A stretch of DNA of 17,103 nt, from NCBI GenBank assembly GCA_002717765.1, contig PBCB01000041.1, forward strand, positions 1-17,103, read 5' to 3'. The stretch comes from Fidelibacterota bacterium (GTDB lineage Bacteria; Marinisomatota; Marinisomatia; Marinisomatales; TCS55). The notes beneath the pieces are model-generated. The model was given only the letters and a program-made list of their open reading frames with translations, searched no databases and was not told the origin of the DNA. Each line of letters begins with the position of its first letter. The stretch's first letter is position 1. Below, one piece after another: positions 1-7,057 of the stretch. Position numbers and translations under genes: made by a program.

Positions 1-291
1 CAAGATCTGTATGATAATGTCATTGAGTGCACTAGTCCTGCAGGATCGTTAACAAACTCTCTTCTTGAGTCCTGCAGGACATCAGTATCTTCATGGCTAG
101 AAAAGGAGGAAAGCACACTCATCATTGTTTCAGGGGAGGAAGACCTGGCCCCCCTGCTTCTGCACCCACTAGCCCCAATTGGGTCGGCAGTCGTCTATGG
201 TCAACCTGGCAAGGGCTTAGTTTTGAGGTGGTGCGATGAGGAATCCAAGGATAGATGTAGAAAACTGCTACTAGATTTCGAAGTCAATTAG
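1..291 (+). CDS. GTP-dependent dephospho-CoA kinase (DUF359), C-terminal fragment
   Basis: This is the last 96 codons of a gene that begins outside the window; it is open in frame 1 from the first base and ends at TAG 289-291. The family is the archaeal GTP-dependent dephospho-CoA kinase (DUF359), which carries out the last step of coenzyme A synthesis in the cytoplasm in place of bacterial CoaE. The diagnostic stretch is VSGEEDLAPLLLHPLAPIGS followed by VVYGQPGKGLVLR, matching the family's GEEDL...AP.GS.V.YGQP.EG pattern. The N-terminal half with the nucleotide-binding residues is not visible, so activity cannot be judged. Its stop codon interlocks with that of the convergent membrane protein gene. 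Confidence 0.85.
   Translation, partial: QDLYDNVIECTSPAGSLTNSLLESCRTSVSSWLEKEESTLIIVSGEEDLAPLLLHPLAPIGSAVVYGQPGKGLVLRWCDEESKDRCRKLLLDFEVN
34..79. repeat. Pair of 12-base direct repeats with palindromic cores
   Basis: AGTCCTGCAGGA occurs at 34-45 and again at 68-79, 34 bases apart. Each copy contains the perfect 10-base palindrome TCCTGCAGGA, and the second extends to the 12-base palindrome GTCCTGCAGGAC (69-80). Both lie inside the dephospho-CoA kinase gene but are read in different frames, so protein repetition does not explain them. They may be chance. Confidence 0.4.
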
Positions 292-824
292 TTCTCTAAC
301 TTCGAATCCTGAATCCAATTTAGACCGACCCCAATCATCACAAAGGCAATCATTACCGAGTAAACTCCCGGATCAACCCAAGTCGACTCCAAAGAACTCC
401 AAACCAAATAATAAGCAGCCCCAGCAAGTATCATCCAACTAGCTAAAGTTCTTGCCAATCCATCCTCGATGGAAAAAAGACTGGTGATTACCTTGTCTCG
501 AGGCAACTCGGAGAACCAACCTCGGAAACCATCCTCTCTTGCCACTCGCATGCCCATTACCCCGGCACCTATTAGTAAAGAACTCAGAATACCGAATAGA
601 ACATCATCGGGAAAAGTCAATGCAATCTCATGCACAGAGTTGGTATTATTGCCATTGGTTAGGAAATCAATCCAATTCACCTTCCTACCATTCGAATAGG
701 CACCAAATAGGATATTTATTATCGTGAGAAAAGCCATCCAAAAACCAACAAAAAATGATCCTAATGATAGCGTGCTACTGGGCCTCATCAATGCCCCCAT
801 CCAATCTTGGTCAGCCCCTGTCAT
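288..824 (-). CDS. Hypothetical four-helix membrane protein
   Basis: A 178-residue protein of unrecognised family. About four hydrophobic segments are visible near residues 20-42, 73-95, 122-143 and 152-171, with a polar, Asn-rich loop (about 44-66) between the first two and a charged loop (about 96-121) between the second and third. I see no enzymatic motif. The start is ATG (complement of 822-824); a second in-frame ATG lies 12 codons downstream and would also preserve all four helices. No strong SD is visible upstream. It lies 48 bases downstream of orc1 on the same strand, with an oligo-T run between them, so co-transcription is uncertain. Its TAA (288-290) overlaps the TAG of the convergent kinase gene. 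Membrane location is inferred from hydrophobicity. Confidence 0.75.
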   Translation of the reverse strand: MTGADQDWMGALMRPSSTLSLGSFFVGFWMAFLTIINILFGAYSNGRKVNWIDFLTNGNNTNSVHEIALTFPDDVLFGILSSLLIGAGVMGMRVAREDGFRGWFSELPRDKVITSLFSIEDGLARTLASWMILAGAAYYLVWSSLESTWVDPGVYSVMIAFVMIGVGLNWIQDSKLEN

Positions 825-864
825 CGAACTACCGTCCTGAATCCTCGGTTTAATCGTTGCCGGG

Positions 865-871
865 AAAAAAA
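865..871 (-). terminator. Oligo-T run directly after orc1
   Basis: Seven A residues on the + strand give seven T residues on the coding strand, starting two bases past the orc1 TAG. Archaeal RNA polymerase terminates at T-rich tracts of this kind. No stem is needed or seen. It could reduce transcription into the downstream membrane protein gene. Confidence 0.45.
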
Positions 872-872
872 C

Positions 873-2111
873 CTAGAGATGTCCCTGAAGGTTGTACTTG
901 GCCATTGCTGCCTCATTCACCATCGGCTCACTCTCACTCATCAGACTAATGGCATCAATTGCCTTCGGAATCGCAGAGTTAACCTGCTTGCTCCTACCGC
1001 CCCTTCCCTTGCTCACATTTCTAGCCATGATTAGCCCCATCGTATCAAGCTCGTTTAGTAATGAAGAAACCCTTCTTGTGGTAAGAGGCTCTGTGCCTAT
1101 CTTTGAGCAAGCCTCAGAGTATGTTCTGTATACTTCTCCCGTAGAAATATTCCTCAACCCGTTTTCTTCGTTTAGACAGATCGAGAAAAGAACTAATTTT
1201 TGATGAAGGGGGAGCGTTTTGATCACAGGCGTCACCTGATCGTATTCTAACTGGCTCTGAGCCAACCTAACATGCTTGGTGTCGACATTTCCTTGTGCTC
1301 TCTGCTCAGCCTTCTGAACAGAGATTCTGAGAAGATCCAAAGCTCTTCTGGCGTCCCCGTGTTCTTGAGCCGCTAGTGCGGAACAGAGCCTAATAACGCC
1401 ATCATCGAGAACCCCTTCTTTAATTCCCATTGAAGCCCTCTCACTCAAAATGTTCTGAATCTCAGTTGCAACATATGGGTGGAAGACAATATCCTCCTGA
1501 CTCAGCCTCGAGCTCACACGAGGATCTAGGTGCTGAGTAAAGTGCAGATCATTACTGATCCCAATGATGGAGCACCTCCCATCTACCAGCAGGGTGTTCA
1601 GGCTAGTTAGCGCATAAAGCAAATCATCACCTCCCTTTTCGACTAGGTTGTCAATCTCATCCAGTACGATAATGTGAACTCCCCCGATTCTGTTCATCCT
1701 TGACACCACAGTCTCGAGAACACGATCCGTGGGCCATCCAGTGAATGGCACTGGGACATCACCTCTCTGAGCTAATTGTGTGGCAATTGTCTGAACAACC
1801 CTATATTTTGTGTCAACATTCCTGCAATTGATCTCGTAGGTCTTTACAGGCTGACCCATCTCCGAGCCCTTTTCCCTTAGTTGACTAAGTACGAATCTTG
1901 TTACCACAGTTTTTCCCGAACCAGGAACTCCATAGAGGAGCATATTAGATGGGATATGCCCATTTAGCGCATCTACGAGATTCCTAACTAGAGAATCCAC
2001 TTCATGCTCCCTGTGCGGTAGACGAGCCGGTTCGAATGCGTGGTCAAAGGCCCTTCTGTCTACAAACAGACTATCCTGACCGAGAATCTCTTCGAAAATA
2101 TTTCCTCTCAT
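873..2111 (-). CDS. Origin recognition / Cdc6 AAA+ ATPase (Orc1/Cdc6)
   Basis: A 412-residue archaeal replication initiator that binds origin repeats and helps load the MCM helicase. Visible elements are the Walker A GVPGSGKT (61-68), Walker B HIIVLDE (146-152) followed by IDNL, sensor 1 around ISND (N187), a candidate arginine finger in DPRVSSRL (R199/R202), sensor 2 GDARRAL (R255) and a C-terminal winged helix from about 300, with the basic wing SKGRGGRSKQV near 367-377. Length is normal for the family and all ATPase motifs are intact. The start is ATG (complement of 2109-2111) with only a weak purine stretch upstream. The 402-base gap upstream fits the common archaeal arrangement in which the origin lies beside orc1. 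The call is firm; which Orc1 paralogue it is cannot be decided here. Confidence 0.97.
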   Translation of the reverse strand: MRGNIFEEILGQDSLFVDRRAFDHAFEPARLPHREHEVDSLVRNLVDALNGHIPSNMLLYGVPGSGKTVVTRFVLSQLREKGSEMGQPVKTYEINCRNVDTKYRVVQTIATQLAQRGDVPVPFTGWPTDRVLETVVSRMNRIGGVHIIVLDEIDNLVEKGGDDLLYALTSLNTLLVDGRCSIIGISNDLHFTQHLDPRVSSRLSQEDIVFHPYVATEIQNILSERASMGIKEGVLDDGVIRLCSALAAQEHGDARRALDLLRISVQKAEQRAQGNVDTKHVRLAQSQLEYDQVTPVIKTLPLHQKLVLFSICLNEENGLRNISTGEVYRTYSEACSKIGTEPLTTRRVSSLLNELDTMGLIMARNVSKGRGGRSKQVNSAIPKAIDAISLMSESEPMVNEAAMAKYNLQGHL

Positions 2112-2175
2112 TTTTTTCCACTTCAGTAAAACCGCTGCGAAATCCCATTCTATCTCCCCATTAGACAGATTGCTT

Positions 2176-2197
2176 CTCGCTAGGTTTCCTCAGCGAG
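2176..2197. repeat. Hairpin formed by inverted CTCGCT repeats
   Basis: CTCGCT (2176-2181) and AGCGAG (2192-2197) can pair. The stem extends through AGG (2182-2184) with CCT (2188-2190) if C2191 is bulged, leaving a TTT loop. A third CTCGCT lies at 2221-2226. It may be an initiator-binding repeat set or a structured leader of orc1. Confidence 0.45.
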
Positions 2198-2241
2198 TAT
2201 GTTTGTGGTAATAAGAGTGTCTCGCTTAGTCAAAAAATCAC

Positions 2242-2261
2242 CATGTTTTGATATCAACATG
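2242..2261. repeat. 20-base near-perfect palindrome
   Basis: The 20 bases are CATG, TT, the perfect palindrome TTGATATCAA, then CATG. The CATG arms are offset by the two extra T bases. It lies about 130-150 bases upstream of the orc1 start and looks like a dimeric-regulator operator or an origin element. Confidence 0.4.
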
Positions 2262-2439
2262 ACACACTGGTCCAATTAGTTACTTTGTACATTCTTTATG
2301 CTGAAAAATAGGATTCAGTAACCCCTTTTCCATTAAGAAATATTGGTGTATTTTCCACATCGCTAGCAAAAGAGAGCTGTTTTTTCAGAAGTACAGACAC
2401 CAACCAGGAATGCTCTTCCCATGCCAACCGCCAACATCG

Positions 2440-2445
2440 AAAAAA
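2440..2445 (-). terminator. T-rich terminator after the MBL gene
   Basis: On the coding (-) strand, GGGGATTTTTTCG lies about 70 bases past the stop codon of the metallo-beta-lactamase gene, giving a six-T run. This fits archaeal intrinsic termination. It is a weak call because T-tracts are common in AT-rich spacers. Confidence 0.3.
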
Positions 2446-2513
2446 TCCCCAATAAAATCGGACACAGCAGATCGACTATAATCGCAGATATATATAATGG
2501 AAATTTATTCTCC

Positions 2514-3314
2514 TTAATTATTAACAGTAAATTTTCCCGAGATATCTATTTCAATACTATCTCCATCATTCAATTGGACAATCTCTGATGGCAATTCTGG
2601 GATCTCAAAACCAGACTTGCTAGTTGTGGACCTTGCATAGTTGTGAGTAACCAGGATCTTCACCCGCGGAAACCTCTCACTGAATGAGAGCACATCTGAA
2701 GGCCTATGGTGATGGGGAAACTCGCCAATGTCCGGCATCCCCATTTCCAACACCACCACATCGACCCCATCGGCCCGTCTTTCTATCTCCGGACAAGGCC
2801 CTGAATCTCCACAGTGGAGAAGGCGGAAACCGCTCTCATGTTCCAATTCGTACCCGTGAGGGTCCGTCTCCGGGGTGTGGTGTACTGGAAACCTGTCATA
2901 CTTCCACCCAGTGCCTCCAATAATTGAGGACTCAACTTCATTCCAATCAACTCTTTCTTCGAGAGCGTCATCAAGGCTTCCCGGAAAACCCATCTCACAG
3001 AGATTGGACAGATATTCTCTACCGCCTGGTCGGAGATGAACCTCCAAACCAACCTCTCCCTTTGGATCTGAGATATACTTCCTATCTAGAAGTAAGAATG
3101 GAAACCCGAATGAATGATCCCCGTGCCAATGGGTGAAGAGGATGTGCTGCAACCGTCCAGGTGATACCCCCGCTCTTCTAAGTTGAGCCAAAACGGTTGG
3201 AGGGGCGTCAATTAGTATCGCACTATCAATCAATGCCAAAGCATGCATCCTTCCTGAGGGGGAGAAAGCATTCCCAGTACCTAGGAAGTCTATGCGCGCC
3301 ACATGTTGCGACAT
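2514..3314 (-). CDS. Metallo-beta-lactamase fold hydrolase, RNase Z-like
   Basis: A 266-residue MBL-fold protein. The N-terminal strand RIDFLGTGNAFSPSGR is typical of the RNase Z/ElaC and PhnP branch. The metal-binding motif THWHGDH lies at 61-67 (H62, H64, D66, H67). Further likely ligands are the H145-H146 pair, D170 in LLHCGDSGP, and H224 in LVTHNYA. HHHRP (201-205) is near the position of RNase Z's conserved C-terminal histidine region. The family includes tRNA 3'-endonucleases and cyclic nucleotide or phosphonate phosphodiesterases. Substrate cannot be fixed, and the protein is somewhat shorter than typical RNase Z of about 300 residues. The start is ATG (complement of 3312-3314). It is divergent from the reductase operon across about 100 bases. 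Confidence 0.85.
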   Translation of the reverse strand: MSQHVARIDFLGTGNAFSPSGRMHALALIDSAILIDAPPTVLAQLRRAGVSPGRLQHILFTHWHGDHSFGFPFLLLDRKYISDPKGEVGLEVHLRPGGREYLSNLCEMGFPGSLDDALEERVDWNEVESSIIGGTGWKYDRFPVHHTPETDPHGYELEHESGFRLLHCGDSGPCPEIERRADGVDVVVLEMGMPDIGEFPHHHRPSDVLSFSERFPRVKILVTHNYARSTTSKSGFEIPELPSEIVQLNDGDSIEIDISGKFTVNN

Positions 3315-3373
3315 GAGTCTTCAGACTTTACCCCATCGTTTGTTGCTACTAGGGTCATTGCCTTACACATTTG

Positions 3374-3384
3374 TTCATATATTC
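3374..3384 (+). promoter_or_regulatory. Candidate TATA box for the reductase operon
   Basis: TTCATATATTC lies about 30-35 bases before the ATG at 3414. An archaeal start site about 25 bases downstream would give a leader of only a few bases, just spanning the SD GGAG at 3404-3407. Confidence 0.4.
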
Positions 3385-3413
3385 TAGTTAAGTCGGAAAT
3401 AACGGAGATATGG

Positions 3414-4709
3414 ATGTCAGGCAAGGCAGCTAAATCCGAGTGGTCCGCCAAGAACCCATATTTCACGAAAATTACAGATAATTATGTCCTAAATGGCGAG
3501 TCTTCGAGGAAGGAAACTCGACATATTGTGTTCGATCTGGGTGATTCTGGACTGGAGTACAAAGCAGGTGATGCATTAGGGGTAGTTCCAAGGTGCCCCC
3601 CCGAGCTAGTAGACCAAATATTGCAGATTTGTGGATTTACAGGCGAGGAAGAAGTAGAAACAAATCTGGGACAGTGCTCTCTAAGGGAAGCATTGACAGA
3701 TAGATACGAGATTCATCGTGTTTCAAAGAAATGGCTCAAGGGGATAGCAGAAAGAATCGGTGACTCCCCTGCAAAAGTAGAGATGAGAATCGTCTCTAGG
3801 AAGCGCTTCTCATCACTCGATGGAATGATGATTGTTGACTGGGAAGCCAGTAGTGAACAAGACGTCCCAGAGGGATATGCCGAAATGGGAGAAGTTGGAG
3901 ATAACTCTGCTATCCTCTTACAGGAGATTATCTCAGATAATGATGCAATGGAAGATTACATCTGGTCCAGGGATTATGTCGATGCATTGGGAGATTTCAT
4001 GGGTTTCGGATTCACCCCTCAACAATTATTGGAAGGTATGGATAGGCTGAAACCGCGGCTATATTCGATTGCAAGTAGTCCGGATTTCGAAAAGGGAACA
4101 GTCCATCTGACCGTAGCAATAGTCAGGTATCACCATCACGAAAGAGATAGGACTGGGCTTTGTACAGGATTCATGGCCGATAGATGCGAGACTGAAAAAA
4201 CCCAGGTAGGGGTGTACATGTCTCCAACTCGGTCATTTGTACTACCAGAGGACGGTAGCAAGGATGCTATAATGGTCGGCCCAGGAACTGGTATTGCTCC
4301 ATTCCGAGCCTTCCTTCAGCAGAGAGAAATAAACAAGGATTCCGGGAGGAACTGGCTCTTCTTTGGTGACTGGACCGAAGAAGGCGAATACCTGTATAGG
4401 GATGAGATGAATGAATGGAAGGAAAGAGGCATTATTTCCAAACACGATTTAGCTTGGTCGCGCCAGGGTTCTGAGAAGGTTTACGTTCAACATCTGATGG
4501 AGAAGAATGGCGAAGAGATATGGAATTGGATTGAAGGGGGGGCATTCTTCTATGTCTGTGGTGATAAACAATACATGGCAAAAGATGTCCACTCCACTCT
4601 AATTAATATCTGCTCGGAATATGGGGGAATGTCTCAGGAAGAGGCAAAGGATTTCGTCGAGAGTGGATTGATGAAATCCGAGAAGAGATACCTTCGAGAC
4701 GTCTATTGA
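3414..4709 (+). CDS. CysJ-like FAD/NADPH flavoprotein reductase lacking a flavodoxin domain
   Basis: A 431-residue ferredoxin-NADP reductase-fold protein of the sulfite reductase alpha / P450 reductase type. The N-terminal FAD domain carries the family's KETRHIVFDL...YKAGDALGVVP block (33-59) and the flavin motif RLYS (215-218). The NADP domain shows GPGTGIAPFR (289-298), the 2'-phosphate-binding SRQGSEKVYVQ (349-359) and CGDKQYMAKDV (382-392), and the chain ends in RYLRDVY with a terminal aromatic residue. There is no N-terminal flavodoxin domain, so it probably passes electrons to a separate protein not present here. I chose ATG 3414 because GGAG lies 6 bases upstream and the family homology begins just after it. 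An upstream in-frame ATG at 3303 would overlap the divergent MBL gene. It heads a cluster with the biotin carboxylase 41 bases downstream. Confidence 0.9.
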   Translation: MSGKAAKSEWSAKNPYFTKITDNYVLNGESSRKETRHIVFDLGDSGLEYKAGDALGVVPRCPPELVDQILQICGFTGEEEVETNLGQCSLREALTDRYEIHRVSKKWLKGIAERIGDSPAKVEMRIVSRKRFSSLDGMMIVDWEASSEQDVPEGYAEMGEVGDNSAILLQEIISDNDAMEDYIWSRDYVDALGDFMGFGFTPQQLLEGMDRLKPRLYSIASSPDFEKGTVHLTVAIVRYHHHERDRTGLCTGFMADRCETEKTQVGVYMSPTRSFVLPEDGSKDAIMVGPGTGIAPFRAFLQQREINKDSGRNWLFFGDWTEEGEYLYRDEMNEWKERGIISKHDLAWSRQGSEKVYVQHLMEKNGEEIWNWIEGGAFFYVCGDKQYMAKDVHSTLINICSEYGGMSQEEAKDFVESGLMKSEKRYLRDVY

Positions 4710-4750
4710 AAGCCGATTCACTCAAACGAAGACGCACCTACCACGGTGTC

Positions 4751-6094
4751 ATGTTCCGTCGGGTTCTAGTAGCGAATAGAGGGGAAATAGCCCTCCGAAT
4801 AGTTCGTTCACTGAGGGAACTGGGTATCGAATCCGTCGTCATTCACGGCCGAGAGGACAGGATGTCACTACCAGTTAGACTGGCCGACGAGGGTTTCCTT
4901 ATCTCCAGGGAAGATCCACTAGCGTCATACCTTGACATTGAAGCTATAATTTCTGCAGCCAAAGAGGTCGGGGCAGATGCTGTGCATCCTGGATACGGTT
5001 TTCTTTCTGAAAATGCGACCTTTGCACAACGACTTGCTGAAGAGGGCATTACCTTCATCGGACCTTCTCCAGACTCACTTAGGCTATTGGGGGACAAGAT
5101 AGCAGCCAGGGAGGCCATGTCAAATGCTGGAATTCCGGTGGCAAAGGGTACCAATGAACCAATTTCCGATTCCAAGGAGGCACTAGCAATTGCTTCGGAA
5201 ATAGGATTCCCATTAATGATCAAGGCAGCCTCTGGAGGGGGTGGAATAGGTATGCAGGTTGTCAATGAGGAATCTGATTTCGAATCCGCTCTGAGACTAT
5301 GCCAAGGTCGCGCTGAGTCAGCCTTTGGAGATAGCCGAGTTTTCATCGAGGAATACGTCACTTCAGCAGAACACATTGAATTCCAAGTTGTTGCCGACGG
5401 TTCCAAAGCAATCCATCTGGGTGAAAGGTTCTGTTCCATTCAGAGGAGACATCAGAAGATTCTGGAAGAAGGACCTTGGCTAAGCCAGTCGGAAAGAGAA
5501 GAAATTGGCTCAAAGGTTGTTGCTGGTGCTGAAGCAATCGGTTACAGGGGCCTCGCTACATTTGAGTTCCTCAGGAACTCAGAGGGCGAATTCTACTTCA
5601 TGGAGGTTAATCCGCGGATTCAAGTGGAACATACCGTGACTGAGATGTTAACAGGAATCGATCTTGTATCACTAGGGATAATCGTCTCTTCTGGTTCTGA
5701 TTTACCAATTAAACAGGAAGAAGTGAGTTTGAATGGTCATGCGATTCAGGCTAGAATAAATGCAGAGAATCCGATAACCCTAGAACCCTCCCCAGGAAAA
5801 TTATGGGAATGTCACTGGCCAGGGGGACCAGGAGTCAGAGTCGACTCACATGGATTCTCGGGCTATGTAATGCCCGAAGCATTCGACTCGCTACTTGCCA
5901 AGGTAATATCATGGGCCCCGACGAGAAATCAGGCAATAGCTAGGCTCGACTCCGCTCTGGAAGAGACCATTCTTCTTGGAGTCGACACGCTCATCCCCCT
6001 CCATAGGGCTATTTTGAAGGAATCAGACTTCTTAGAAAAGAAGATTAATACTGACTATCTAGAATCTCATACAGATTTGCTGGCTGGTGATTAG
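4751..6094 (+). CDS. Biotin carboxylase subunit of an acyl-CoA or pyruvate carboxylase
   Basis: A 447-residue ATP-grasp biotin carboxylase that carboxylates biotin on a carrier protein for acetyl-/propionyl-CoA or pyruvate carboxylase. It shows the N-terminal FRRVLVANRGEIALRI, HPGYGFLSEN (79-88), ATP lysines K116 and K158, the glycine loop SGGGGIGM (161-168), CSIQRRHQK (228-236), metal ligands E272 and E285, EVNPRIQVEHTVTE (285-298) and catalytic R335 in QARINAENP. Length equals stand-alone AccC, with no fused biotinyl or carboxyltransferase domain. ATG 4751 is chosen because conserved sequence starts at its first residue; an in-frame TTG at 4706 overlaps the reductase stop and would add 15 non-conserved residues. 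No carrier or transferase subunit lies in the window. The motif ERFCS has F where E. coli AccC has D. Confidence 0.94.
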   Translation: MFRRVLVANRGEIALRIVRSLRELGIESVVIHGREDRMSLPVRLADEGFLISREDPLASYLDIEAIISAAKEVGADAVHPGYGFLSENATFAQRLAEEGITFIGPSPDSLRLLGDKIAAREAMSNAGIPVAKGTNEPISDSKEALAIASEIGFPLMIKAASGGGGIGMQVVNEESDFESALRLCQGRAESAFGDSRVFIEEYVTSAEHIEFQVVADGSKAIHLGERFCSIQRRHQKILEEGPWLSQSEREEIGSKVVAGAEAIGYRGLATFEFLRNSEGEFYFMEVNPRIQVEHTVTEMLTGIDLVSLGIIVSSGSDLPIKQEEVSLNGHAIQARINAENPITLEPSPGKLWECHWPGGPGVRVDSHGFSGYVMPEAFDSLLAKVISWAPTRNQAIARLDSALEETILLGVDTLIPLHRAILKESDFLEKKINTDYLESHTDLLAGD

Positions 6095-7057
6095 TTGGAA
6101 TTAGTGATTGTAGGCAGTATTGGTTATGATGACATAGAAACCCCAATTGAAACTGGTTCAGACGTACTAGGGGGCTCTGCGGTGCATGCCGGCGTCTCAT
6201 CCTCTTTCCACCTGCCAGCGACTCCAGAGGGAGTAAGAAGGGTTGGATTAGTGGCGCCGATAGGCAGAGATTTCTCAAATTCCCACCAATCAAAATTGGA
6301 AGATCTGGGGATAGATTTCTCTGGGGTGGAGAAACTACCCGGGAAGACGTTTAGATGGTCAGGAAGATATTCGGGAACTATGGAGAACGTTGAGACAATT
6401 TCAACTGAAGTAAATGTCCTCGGTGACTTCTCCCCCAAAATACCAGAGTCATGGAGATCTCCTAATGTCCTCTTTTGCGCCAATACGCATCCAGCATCTC
6501 AGATTCTAGTACTCGATCAGTGCCCTAGCTCGGAGATTACAGCAATTGACACATTCATGTTGTGGATAGAGACTGAGTTTGAGTCCCTTTCAACAGCACT
6601 CAGGAAGGCAGATCTGGCAATACTGAACGAGGAAGAGGTGTGTGCAATATCAGGCGAGGACTTCTTCATGAAAGCCATAGGGCCAATATTGTCGGGAGAG
6701 TGCCTCCATGGTGGTAAATCAGCAGGCAGTGGGCCAAGTGGTCTGATTATCAAGCGAGGTTCTGCGGGCGTCTTCGCTCACCTCCCATGTGGGATGATTT
6801 CCCTGCCCTCTTTTCCTATTTCTGAAGTGGTAGACCCAACTGGCTGCGGCGACTCTTTCGCAGGCGCACTCTTGGCAAACATGTCTCGGAGGAAGGGGGT
6901 GCTGAACGACATTGAATCGATGAGGGACGCGATGGTCCATGCAACGGTAACTTCTTCGTTTACGATACAAGGCTTGGGGACCAACAAACTACAAGGACTC
7001 GAAAGGGGACTCTACCATGCTAGGATGGATAGTTTCCGTAGAATTGTAGGGCTGTGA
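6095..7057 (+). CDS. PfkB-family (ribokinase-like) carbohydrate/nucleoside kinase
   Basis: A 320-residue ribokinase-superfamily kinase. It starts at TTG 6095, immediately after the biotin carboxylase TAG. The TTG is supported because VIVGSIGYDDIETP, the family's first strand, begins at once and GGTGAT lies just upstream. Visible motifs are VLGGSA (24-29) in the substrate pocket, GKTFRWSGRY (83-92), KRG (220-222) and the PfkB signature VVDPTGCGDSF (245-255) with catalytic D253. The GKTFRWSGRY block marks a widespread uncharacterised PfkB subgroup rather than classical ribokinase or adenosine kinase, so the substrate is unknown. With zero spacing it should be co-translated with the carboxylase, although no metabolic link is obvious. 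It ends flush against the convergent stop codon of the next gene. Confidence 0.9.
   Translation: MELVIVGSIGYDDIETPIETGSDVLGGSAVHAGVSSSFHLPATPEGVRRVGLVAPIGRDFSNSHQSKLEDLGIDFSGVEKLPGKTFRWSGRYSGTMENVETISTEVNVLGDFSPKIPESWRSPNVLFCANTHPASQILVLDQCPSSEITAIDTFMLWIETEFESLSTALRKADLAILNEEEVCAISGEDFFMKAIGPILSGECLHGGKSAGSGPSGLIIKRGSAGVFAHLPCGMISLPSFPISEVVDPTGCGDSFAGALLANMSRRKGVLNDIESMRDAMVHATVTSSFTIQGLGTNKLQGLERGLYHARMDSFRRIVGL

Larger units (their letters stand above)
2112..2513. other. Candidate replication origin / orc1 upstream region
   Basis: This 402-base stretch has no convincing gene and is the only long gap in the window. It contains short repeated words: TTTTCCA three times in one orientation (2114-2120, 2326-2332, 2351-2357), TTCAGTAA twice (2122-2129, 2314-2321; both followed within two bases by CC), and CTCGCT twice direct and once inverted (2176-2181, 2221-2226; inverted 2192-2197). 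It also holds a 20-base palindrome at 2242-2261 and an AT-rich edge at about 2475-2529, roughly four-fifths A/T by hand count, which could serve as an unwinding element. Position next to orc1 suggests an origin. None of the words exactly matches a published ORB or mini-ORB that I can recall, so binding is unproven. It must also hold the orc1 promoter. Confidence 0.45.

Noticed and set aside
892..1203. 103-codon + strand frame opposite orc1
   Set aside because: It is a shadow of the conserved winged-helix region of orc1, without independent support.
2356..2481. Short open frames (about 23-24 codons) on both strands of the orc1 spacer
   Set aside because: They are too short, have no SD or recognisable sequence, and are expected by chance in a 400-base gap.
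3303..3413. Longer N-terminus of the reductase from ATG 3303
   Set aside because: It would overlap the divergent MBL gene, has no family similarity, and ATG 3414 has a good SD and starts just before the conserved domain.
4706..4750. TTG start for biotin carboxylase overlapping the reductase stop
   Set aside because: The extra 15 residues are basic and non-conserved; the family begins at the ATG at 4751.
4843..5439. 198-codon open frame antisense to biotin carboxylase
   Set aside because: It is Ser/Ala/Pro-rich shadow sequence opposite a strongly conserved gene, with no family features.
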